From assembly GCA_000697335.1 (NCBI GenBank), contig JNEM01013289.1:1-60238 (forward strand): 60,238 bases of DNA, written 5' to 3'. Position 1 is the stretch's first letter. The number at the start of each line of letters is the position of its first letter. The notes below the pieces were generated by a model. That model saw only the letters and a list, made by a program, of their open reading frames with translations, had not been told where the DNA came from and searched no databases. The stretch is from Conidiobolus incongruus B7586. Its lineage: Eukaryota; Entomophthoromycota; Entomophthoromycetes; Entomophthorales; Conidiobolaceae. Position numbers and translations under genes: made by a program. This document shows positions 47,941 to 57,545 of the stretch, piece by piece.

Positions 47941-50900
47941 TTAATGAATTGAATATCAGATTGAATAACAAAATTAAAATATTATTTATTATTTATTAGT
48001 TATTAGTTATTATTTGGTATATCTGGTAAAGCTGTGAAAGAAAGTTAAATCTATGAATTTATTTAATTTTCAGCAATCTAATTTACACAACTATTTCGAT
48101 TGAATTGTCACATAATATAACATTTTTGGCAATGTTGAATATTATTTTGTGAAATTGTATTACTCTTGAATATATGCTTTATATACCCTTAATTTCAGCA
48201 ATTGATCAAACATTGTTTAAGCTATTGAATATATTATATTGGATATTCAGTTGGCCAAAACAAATACTGTAATAATAGTTTCTATAGAAAAAATTCACCT
48301 ATATCCATAAAAATATGGTTTTCCAAGATAATGATTATTATAACGCTCAAGTTAACATTCAAGTACATTTTTCTTGTAAATTTGTACAATTAATCTCGAT
48401 TTATATTAATATCAATTGTTTTATAAATATACATTATAACTTCAAAATAATCGTTGTTATTGTAAATTGAAATATTAAACACATGATAATGCTATGTTAA
48501 TACAAAATTGAATAATTTTTAAATGGATGATCATTCTATTAAATCCTCTAATTTCGAAATAATTTGACGTGTTATACAAAATACTTGATAAATGTTCATC
48601 ATTTAAAATGAGCGAATATTTAACATTCTTGTAGTTGATGCAATATATACTTATATATATTTTTATTTAAAAAATCACTTGGATAAAACGAATTAAATTT
48701 TACCCAGGTTTAGGGTTAAAATTATTACAAAGGACTGAATGACTAATACTATAAAAATATATTCAAGATATATATAATTGATGGAATATTACTTTCAAAT
48801 GCATATCATAAATTATAATCCTTCAAAATTTTTATTTCGCACACTGTACGTATAAAAAATATTATAATTTGAGATTTATTTCAAAGTTTATTTCATTAAA
48901 TCAAGTTTTTCAAGTTGATTTTTTCCAAGGACCATGTTACGTAGCTAATAAATACATTTGTATAATATGGTATTTTTTTCAAATAAATTAAAAATTTTAC
49001 GTTTTCTCTATGAATTTTTATTTTCATATAATATACACCGAAACTGTTGATCAAATAATATTAGTTATTTTATAATTTCCTTAAAATTTTTTTATAATTA
49101 GAAACAAATCTGAACGAGCCTATGACTACAATTGACCAGAGTAATATAGTAGATTGTATAAAACTGGTAAAAATAGTGAAAATAAAAATAAATGATTATT
49201 ATATTAATATGATTCTCTGTCAAAAGTATGCTTTGAAAAACAATCATAATCAGTGACAGTGAAACAGCAATCATAGAAAAATAATCATTTTTCATTTGAG
49301 ACAGTATATTTTGATATGATATAGGAATAGATCAGAGTAAAGCGATTAGTATAACTTTATAATAAATAATTTTTGATGTTTTAAAATACTTTTAGCTGTA
49401 TTATAATATTTGAAATAGCTGATGAAAAAATTGAGCAATAATATAATAAGCTCAAACTGTATATAATCTTAATATTCATTTTGAAGATATCAATAAATAT
49501 AGTCTAACGTTATTTGATGATATTAATGTGAATTAATCCTATGAAAAATATCCTTTGAATTTGAATTATAATGAATATTGAAATGTTATTTTGTTTGATA
49601 CTAGCATTGTTGTGTATAATATGTATTGTATAGTCATGAATTAGTTATAATTCTGGCATTATTCTAATAATTTGAAAATATATAATAAACTCATAATAAA
49701 GATGACCATTTCAAATCAAATAACGATACACACAATTTAACGATTTTAATGATTGATATAAAATACAAATATTTCTAAATTAACCATATATTTTCTTTGA
49801 AATAATAAATATATGGTAATGTTAAAATAAAGATTTTGAAACTACTTTTTGTTAAGAAACAATCACTCAATATAGCTTATTAAGTTTGAATCAATTTCAA
49901 ATCCTCTAGAATTATTCTAAATAGCGACTAAATTTTGTTGTGAGAATTAGAAAATATTTAGAATGCACTATACATTATTCACAATTATAATTGGATTTGA
50001 TTTAGTTGGTAAAGATGGAGTTTAATGAAAAATTTAATAAAACATCAGTATAATGTCTGAATCAATCTAAAAAAAGTGACTAATAATGAAAATCATTATT
50101 AATATACTTGACATTTAATTAAAGTATTTAGAATTATGTATTATATTTCTAGTTACCTTCAAGCAACAGACTTAGCATATGAAAATGGGAGAGTTCATGA
50201 TAATTCTCTTTAACTAGGGGGCTTGAGCCAAACAAATATAATATGCCAAATATATTTTATAATGTAAACTGAGAATAGATTTTAATAAATTTTGTGAGTG
50301 AATAATATAAATTATTAACTATATTATCGAGTTTAATTGATATTATCATCAAAGTACTTGAATTAAATGGATGATCTAAAACTAACCAATCTAAACCCAA
50401 TAACATAAATTGTTCAACTTTCAAAAATTCAAATATTTTGATGAATAAAAATGAACCAATCAAGTCTGTTGGAATGAGATGAAAAACCGAAAAGGGTAAA
50501 TGAGAATCAGAGTATATAAATAGATTATTTACGTAAATGAGTAAAATGAATTGGTTAATTCGTTACTTTCAATTACAATAAGATTGTTCTTGTGAATTGA
50601 ATAGGTTAGTATTTAATATTATATTATCTCATTTTATTATATTATTACTTGGATCCTTATAATGTATTATTATTTTTTTAATTTGTTTCTTCTCTTGTTA
50701 TTATGTTTTTGTTTTTGTTTTTGATGATTAATACTTGTACTTAAAGGGATTGCTCAATTTTGCTTATTTTATTAAATTATTGCTTATTGGGAATATTGTA
50801 TCGAGTTAACTTTATTATTTAATATTAATGGGTGTATTATATCAAATAATATTGAAAATATGAATAACAGATTTAAATTCGCAAAATATCATATTTAAAG

Positions 50901-51319
50901 GTAATCTGCAACCAATAAGTAGATAAAGAGCTTTAGTGGAGGGTTTTGCTTTAAATTTCATGCCAACTCGATGCTTAAAACATTTCACAAAAATATATGA
51001 TATATAATTCAATAATCAGTCTATTTATCTTATGATGAGAAATATAATTTTTAATTGTTTACATTAATTTACATACTAACTCAATTTTTTAGTTTAGCTC
51101 CTTTTCGACTCATTCAATATTTATCCCTAATACAATATTGTCTATTTATAAAGTAAGCCAAATATTATACTTGCGCTTTATTTTCAAGAATTCGAATTGA
51201 AATTGACTTGCTGTAATCATTACATTTTGTTATATTTCACATAAACTAAATTAAATCTTGAAAATTTAGTTTAAATTAATTTAAAACAGCATCAACAAAT
51301 AATTATATATTAATTAAAA
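47941..51319. other. Long AT-rich divergent intergenic region
   Basis: About 3.4 kb between the CDC50 and ARS2 genes. Mostly AT-rich; open frames at 49098-49295 and 50257-50463 have the F/I/N/Y-rich make-up of random AT DNA and I reject them. A short GC-richer patch at 50150-50240 is listed separately. Confidence 0.6.
50150..50240 (-). other. Weak coding-like patch
   Basis: GC-richer than its surroundings and open on the minus strand for about 30 codons (includes LFGSSPLVKENYHELSHF), ending in TAG. Contains a GGGGGCTTGAGCC motif. Family not recognised; could be chance. Confidence 0.2.
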
Positions 51320-53825
51320 ATGTCTGGAAGCTCTAAATCTGTTAGCCGCTCACCTTCTATATCCCGTTCTCAGCGCTCAGTTTCTGTCTCTCGCTCTCCG
51401 AGATATCGCCGAAAGAGATCAAGATCACGATCTTTGAGTGTATCCAGATCTCCTAGAAGAACAAGAGACGAATCTCCTAGTGGACGCTCTCGTTATCGTC
51501 GTCGCAGAAGCAGCTATAGCCGTAGTAGAAGCCCTGTTAGCCGTTCACCTTCTCAAGAAGATCGCAAATGTAAGCTTATTACCAAAAGTTGTCATTTAAC
51601 GCTGAATTAATTTATTTATAGATCGTAAAACACATCGCTCACGTCATGGCCACCGATCTCCTAGACATAGTCACGATAGATCCAATCATGGTTCACGTGA
51701 CAGAAGAAGTGGTTATGGCTCTCATCATGATAAAGAAGGATACCACCAGGGTGGAAGATATGGTGGAAACTATAGAGGAGGCAGCTATAATAGGAGAAGT
51801 GGTAGAGGCAGAGATAATTTTTATAACAGGTACATCAACACAAGCATCTCTATGACTAATAAGTCCAGTTCGTTATAATCTAATTAATATTCTTAGGCCC
51901 GACTTTGGTATACCTAATTATGACTTCGATAACCCAAGTAACAGTGGATTCATGATGCATGACTATCCTACAGGTCATGCAGCCCCTTTTGGAAATATAA
52001 GCAGTGTACCACATCTTGTTCCTGGAGGACCCAACCCTCACCATCAGTAAATAAGTATGATAACACATTGTTAATTTATTATTAACTATTGATTAGTGGC
52101 GTTCCGGATGGACAGAACATGATTAACCCTCGCGATCTTCCTACTCTAGTCCCCATGAGCTATTTCTCAGATTATATGAGATGGATAAATCCAGAAACTC
52201 AAATGTCTGAAGATGAGATCTATCAAGCTTATACTCAATACAAAAAAGAATTTCATTATCGTCAATTAAGAAGTTTCTTCAATCAGCATCGTAACGACAA
52301 CTGGTTCATGGAAAAATATTGGAATGAAGCCATCAATGATCGCTTGAAAGAAGCTTACCCTAAAAAAGTTCAGTTATTTGATACATTCGTGACCCAACTT
52401 CAACAAGGTCGCTTTGATGGATTGTGCTATGATGAGCCACCATCAAACTCCAATGGAAATCAGCAAAATGAAGAAAAGGATCATGACTCTGAGCCAAATG
52501 TCATATTCATTAAAAGTATTCCCCCTTCAATTTCTCGTCACCAAGTTCAGGATTTATTTTCTAAATTTACTGGCTTCCAACATCTGATGCTTTCAGACCC
52601 CAACCCTCTCAAAAAATTCCATCGTCTTGGATGGGTCATTTTTGATCAAGGCATTGATGTAACAAAGCTTTTAGAAAATGAATTGAAAAAATGCTGCATT
52701 GATGAATTTGAATTCCATCTTGCTCCTCATAAGAACAAATCTATTCCCAAACTGACAAATCCTCTTCTTAGCAATCCTACTCGCTTGAGACACGATCTTG
52801 CCAAAATTATTAAACTTGCTAAAGAGTTAGAATTCTATTTTGCTAAAGCAGGGCAGCCCGATACTGAAACTCCCAACCTGTTTAATGGCACTGAGCACAT
52901 TAATCAGCGCATGGAAGTTATTTTGGCTGAAAGGAGTCCTTCACCTGCTCGCTCTCACGAAGAAGGCAGTCAGACAGATGATGCTCCTATTTTTGAAGTT
53001 AAGAAGAGATTAGATCTTCATCTTGCTTACCTTCGCCAAGTATTTCATTATTGCTACTATTGTTCCGCATTATGCGAGACATCTCATGACTTGATTCGCA
53101 AATGCTCAACTCAACATTACCGTAGTACAGATACGAAATCTACTTCCTCTACCAAGACTTGGGAATCTTGGATCAAGTCATTTGATCAAAAATTAGATCT
53201 TCAAATTAACGGACTCAATTCTCAAGAACTGGAAAATTTTGGGGGTCAAAGTTTGGAAAAGGAGATTGACCTATATGCATCTTCCCAAGTCCTTGTCATT
53301 GAATCTAACAAATGTCGTTGTAAACTTTGTAACAAACTATTCAAAGGTGCTGAATTTGTTGAAAAGCATGTTAAAACTAAACACAAAGCAGATTTCCAAG
53401 AGATCATTGATGAAGTTCAATATTTTAACAACTATATTCGTGATCCCTACCGTGTAACACCACCTTCCAATGTAGCTACTGTTGGCCCAAATGCATTCCC
53501 AGGACCTTTTGGTCATCCCAATTTCGCACCTCCCAGCGCTGGCATGATGCCACCTGGCCCACCCGCTCCCATGCTACCTTTTGGGGCTAATCCTGATGGT
53601 ATGGCACCAACTTTCCAAATGCCTATGCATCCACAGCCTATGGCGTTCCAAACAATGCATCCTAATACAAGATATCGTGGTAATCGTAACTTCAATAATT
53701 CCAATACTAAGTCCAATACTTCAACCGTCCGCAATGTTGCTCCTCCCGATCCAAGACGTCAAATGAGATCTTATGTCGACTTGGATGAGCCAGGACCCTC
53801 AGCTGATTCAGTTGCACAGAACTAA
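51320..53825 (+). CDS. ARS2/SERRATE-like nuclear RNA-processing protein
   Basis: Four exons (51320-51569, 51622-51829, 51897-52046, 52097-53825) give 778 residues. The N-terminus (1-155) is an RS/RG-rich tract (SRSRSLSVSRSPRRTRDE). It is followed by the conserved block YKKEFHYRQLRSFFNQHRND and WFMEKY (about 250-275), typical of ARS2. A central RRM-like region lies at about 336-390 (NVIFIKSIPPSISRHQVQDL, GWVIFD). CYYCSALCETSHDLIRKCS is the ARS2 'FC...E..HYCS' segment. A C2H2 finger with C611/C614/H627/H632 (CKLCNKLFKGAEFVEKHVKT, KH) matches the ARS2 'KKFKGPEFVRKHI..KH' finger, and a P/M/G-rich tail ends the protein. ARS2 links the nuclear cap-binding complex to RNA processing, degradation or export (Pir2 in fission yeast). 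S. cerevisiae has no clear counterpart. The N-terminal RS tract is unusually strong. Confidence 0.92.
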
Positions 53826-54335
53826 ACCCAATCACATTTACTTTTCAGGTAAACCATTATTTTAATAAGGCAAACATCTATTTACATTGAGCAATATATT
53901 ATCTCAGTCATCTGTCAAGACTATATTATTGATTAATTAAAACATATTATATTTTGATATCAAAATTTAATTTTATATAATAATTGCTCTATCATAGTAT
54001 TATTTTAATATTTTATTTTTGATTTAATACCAATTTCTAATATCTAATATTATAATGTAAATTTTTGAATATTCCAAGTTAAACTAAATATCTTTATAAA
54101 TATGGCTATTATGAACCATTGGAAATAATTTTTGAGTTTAGTATCGATATTCAAATCAACTTAATATGTTAAAATCAATATAGATTATGTTACCAGCCAT
54201 TATTAAAATTTTTATTTTAATATATCAAGATTTTTTATCAAACTGAATGTTATCAATTAATTTATAAGTTATTATTCATATTTTATCTTTAAAAACTGGT
54301 ATTACTATATTTAAGTTTAGATACATTGTCAGAAT
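53826..54335. other. AT-rich spacer
   Basis: About 0.5 kb downstream of ARS2; AT-rich, no feature recognised. Confidence 0.6.
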
Positions 54336-54539
54336 ATGATACAGACATATTATAGAAACGGGGAAACTATATCTCCTTCATTATCCAAGATTTCGGCTCC
54401 GAAATTTTCAGCCGAGCAATTTGCAAAATATTCCCAACGTGACATCACATTTTTCAATAGTTTATCCATATCCAAATGCATACTTCAGCTTTCTTTTTCT
54501 GATAAAAACAAAAATTACATTAGAATATTATTTAAATAA
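54336..54539 (+). pseudogene. Short ORF resembling the start of a MAPR/cytochrome b5-like domain
   Basis: 67-codon ORF. Its middle, APKFSAEQFAKYSQRDIT, parallels DKFTLEELAKYNGQDSS of the MAPR gene that begins 0.4 kb downstream (shared K-F-[ST]-x-E-x-[FL]-A-K-Y-x-x-x-D). After that point the similarity ends, and the haem-binding part (GPEGGYKMFAGK in the neighbour) is missing. It may be a truncated tandem duplicate, a first exon whose partners decayed, or chance. The matching segment is about 17 residues, so the call is tentative. Confidence 0.35.
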
Positions 54540-54759
54540 ATAATCATATATATGTAGATAATTTTGCAAAGCTCTACCGGAATATCAATCATATTTTGAT
54601 AATTACTATATAAATATTGAATATGTTCTTGATTAGATTTATTTTTTAAGTATTAAAAAATCAACCAATATCCCGATAATTTCATTATTAATCATAAGTT
54701 CCAATTTAAAAATTCAATATCGATTCCATAAATTTTAACTCTTTAAACTTGAATTGAAA

Positions 54760-55469
54760 ATGATTGATAATTTTAAAAATTTATTTAATCAACCATATCT
54801 CACTCCTTTAGCTTTATTCATTGGTGCTGTTTTATTCACTTACTACTCTAAAAACAGTCAAGCTTCTCAATCCAAGCCTCAGCACAATCATAAACAATCT
54901 AAACCCTCTACACATTCTCAACCTAAAGCGTAATTTTGTTTAATTTTCAAAATAATCAAACTTAATTATGAATATTTAAATTTAGTTCACCTAGTATGTT
55001 TGGAAATTCAGGTTCTGGACCTAAAGTCGACTTATTACCTCCTAAAGATGACAAATTTACTTTAGAAGAATTAGCTAAATACAATGGACAAGATAGTTCT
55101 TTGCCCATTTATGTCGCTGTTAAGGATACTGTATTTGACGTCAGCTCTAGTTCTTCTTATGGTCCTGAAGGTGGTTATAAAATGTTTGCTGGAAAGAACC
55201 CCAATAGAGTATGTCCTAGTTTAAATATGATTTACATCCAGCTTAACCATATTAATTTATTTTAGGCTCTTGGTAAAAGCTCATTAAAGCCTGAAGATTG
55301 TATTCCTGATACTTCCGATTTCACTCCTGAAGAGGTAAACTTTTTAATATTATATATTTTTTAAGATCTAATAATTAAATTGATTCTTTATTAGCAACAA
55401 GTATTGGATGATTGGCACAAATTCTTTGAAAAGAGATATAATATTGTTGGTAAAATTGTTCGTTCTTGA
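54760..55469 (+). CDS. MAPR/Dap1-like haem-binding membrane protein (cytochrome b5-like fold)
   Basis: Four exons (54760-54929, 54986-55208, 55266-55334, 55395-55469) give 178 residues. An N-terminal membrane segment (about 9-30, NQPYLTPLALFIGAVLFTYY) is followed by a polar Q/S/K/H linker and a cytochrome b5-like haem/steroid-binding domain (about 78-170). Landmarks: KFTLEELAKYNGQD, IYVAVKDTVFDVS, YGPEGGYKMFAGKNPNRALG, and LDDWHKFFEKRYNIVGKIV at the end. This matches the MAPR family (yeast Dap1, human PGRMC1), in which tyrosines in the YGPxGxYxxFAG region bind haem. The family supports cytochrome P450 sterol enzymes such as Erg11. Expected to sit in the ER membrane with the domain in the cytosol. 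The start is the first ATG of the frame and gives the anchor expected of the family. Confidence 0.92.
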
Positions 55470-56089
55470 ATATTCGAATAAATTTTTATTTTATTTCATA
55501 TTAAAATTTATTAATGATATCTATTGTTATTTTTTTACAGCTATTTTTCACTTTTATACTTGATCAATAGTAATATTGAATAGAAAATTGATAAAAATAA
55601 TATGCAAAACAAACGAATAAATAATTAAATATTGTCATAATATATTTTTTGTAAACACTGATAATAATATTATATCGAATTTAATATTAATATTTTATAA
55701 ATAACAATGTTGTTTTGAGAAAGTTTTCTAAATCAAAATATAGTTATTGTATAAGTAATATATTAATGAAAAACATCAAAACCAAGTTGATTGATTTTTA
55801 ATCTTAAATTAATAATATATAATGCTATGTATAACATTAATATAGTATACTGAAAGAGAAATTATTGATATTTTGTCAATATTTTTTATTTACAAAATAA
55901 TGTGATTAAAATTGTTTTAGTATATAATTTTGGAAAGATCTGAATTTTTAAAAAAAATATGCTATGAATGTAAACTGTTAAATAAAAATTGATAAGTAAA
56001 TTATAAGAAAATTTTTGAGCGAAGCCGATCTTGAATAATTTTTAGAGCAATATAATAGTTTAAGCTAAAAAACATATTGTAAACTCAAA
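55470..56089. other. AT-rich spacer
   Basis: About 0.6 kb downstream of the MAPR gene; no gene or repeat recognised. Confidence 0.55.
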
Positions 56090-56580
56090 AAGATAAAGAT
56101 ATAAAAAAGGAGTGGAAATCAGTAAAGAAGATATTAAAAACGTGAATACTTTACTGATGATCAACGGATCTGAGGGTGATTAGATTTAATTTTAAAAAGT
56201 TGAGATCGTTAAGAAATCGAAGAGGTTGATAATATGAAATATAGATCTGTCTTGGAATAAGGTAATTCGAATAGGATGTCAGGGATAGTGTACAAGCCAA
56301 GAGGAATATAAAAATACCAAGAAATTCCAAATTTAATAATAACTGAAAGGTTAAAGGGTGAGAACAAATGTACTATAAGGAAAATTTATAAAACTTATAG
56401 GATAAAAAGAGACCTCTAGAAAAGCTAGAAAGGAATGTATAAATAAAATAACTCGATTAGTATTGAGAATATAATAAAAATAAAGCAAGTAGAAGAATGA
56501 ATCACCGAGTTTGATACTAATAATAAACCAAGATCTAGATCTATAAAAAATTTTGAATGTTTTTATAATAAAAAATTAGA
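56090..56580 (+). other. Purine-skewed block, possible decayed coding relic
   Basis: Over about 490 nt the plus strand is markedly purine-rich, with G content above the local level, unlike the T/A-balanced spacers. Several frames show lysine-rich coding-like patches without an intact reading. No family assigned. It lies just beyond the 3' end of the uS5 gene, so a long pyrimidine-rich 3' UTR of that gene (read on the minus strand) is an alternative. If it is an old mobile element it is broken. Confidence 0.3.
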
Positions 56581-56713
56581 ATGAACACGGAACCAATAAA
56601 TTATTGATGGGAAGGCCCTTTTGTTACTTGTGAGGAACCTTACCTCATTTTATTAGATGTGTGTCGTTGTACATCTAATGATTACTACTTAAACAGTAAA
56701 TTTGACAAATACC

Positions 56714-57499
56714 TTAGTAACGCTTAGCGGGGGTACGAGATAAGAAATCGGTGAATTCTTGGTAAGGAGACTTGTTGAATTTGGTTTCAGCCCACAAATC
56801 GGGAGTAAGGAAAGCGTAGGTGTTACCGATAGCAGCAAAAGTAGCCTTGACAAAGTTACCCAAAGTGCGAGTGGAACCACGAGCGGAGGTGTAACAATCG
56901 GTAATACCGGCCAATTGAAGGACCTTCTTGGGAGTAGGAGCAGCGACAATACCGGTACCACGAGGAGCAGGAACTAAACGAGTGAGGACGGAACCACACT
57001 TACCGGTGACCTTAGTGGGGACGGTGTGGGGGTTACCCAAGTTAGCACCCCAGTAACCACGACGAACGGGGATAACAGAAAGCTTAGCGAGGATAATAGC
57101 ACCACGAATAGAGGTAGCAACTTCTTTAGAGCACTTGACACCCAAACCAACGTGACCGTCGGAATCACCAATGATGACAAAAGCCTTGAAACGAGTACGC
57201 TGACCGGCACGGGTCTGCTTTTGGACGGGCATGATCTTCATGACCTCATCCTTAAGGGTGGGGAGGAAGTAGTCGACAATTTGGTATTCCTTGATGGGAA
57301 GAGAGAAGAGGTAGATTTGTTCAATGTTCTTGATCTTGCCTTCCTTGACAAGACGACCCAACTTGGTAACGGGAACCCAGCTCTTTTCTTCATCACGGGC
57401 ACCGCGACGTCCGCGACCACCACGGCCACCACGTCCGCGACCACGGCCAAAGCCTCCACGTCCACCACGAGTTTCAGTAGGATTGGTAGAGTCCGCCAT
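56714..57499 (-). CDS. RPS2: 40S ribosomal protein uS5 (RPS2)
   Basis: Intronless gene for 261 residues. I start at MADSTNP; an ATG four codons upstream (57511) is possible, but eukaryotic uS5 usually begins M(S/A)... just before the RG tract. Residues 10-35 are an RGG-rich tail ([19 protein letters not shown]), a target of arginine methylation. Then follow the highly conserved [103 protein letters not shown] and [20 protein letters not shown]. Small-subunit protein near the mRNA entry channel, important for decoding fidelity. Codon use is GC-rich, as in eL18, and unlike the AT-rich flanks. The leader has a pyrimidine tract (CCTCCCTTTCTTTAC on the gene strand) just upstream. Confidence 0.97.
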   Translation of the reverse strand: MADSTNPTETRGGRGGFGRGRGRGGRGGRGRRGARDEEKSWVPVTKLGRLVKEGKIKNIEQIYLFSLPIKEYQIVDYFLPTLKDEVMKIMPVQKQTRAGQRTRFKAFVIIGDSDGHVGLGVKCSKEVATSIRGAIILAKLSVIPVRRGYWGANLGNPHTVPTKVTGKCGSVLTRLVPAPRGTGIVAAPTPKKVLQLAGITDCYTSARGSTRTLGNFVKATFAAIGNTYAFLTPDLWAETKFNKSPYQEFTDFLSRTPAKRY

Positions 57500-57522
57500 A
57501 TTTAATTTCAATCAAAGATTTT

Positions 57523-57545
57523 TGACTTTGTAAAGAAAGGGAGGT
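57523..57545 (-). promoter_or_regulatory. Pyrimidine tract in the uS5 leader
   Basis: On the gene strand the segment reads ACCTCCCTTTCTTTAC, about 25-45 nt upstream of the start codon. Pyrimidine tracts near the transcription start are common in ribosomal protein genes (TOP-like elements in animals, TC-rich initiators in fungi). The function here is inferred. Confidence 0.4.

Noticed and set aside
49098-49295. 65-codon minus-strand ORF
   Set aside because: Hydrophobic I/Y/F-rich reading typical of AT-rich noise; no supporting context.
50257-50463. 68-codon minus-strand ORF
   Set aside because: Same reasoning as the neighbouring noise ORF; no motif or splice signals.
57026-57505. 159-codon plus-strand ORF
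   Set aside because: Antisense shadow of the uS5 gene; T/N/G-rich with no motif.
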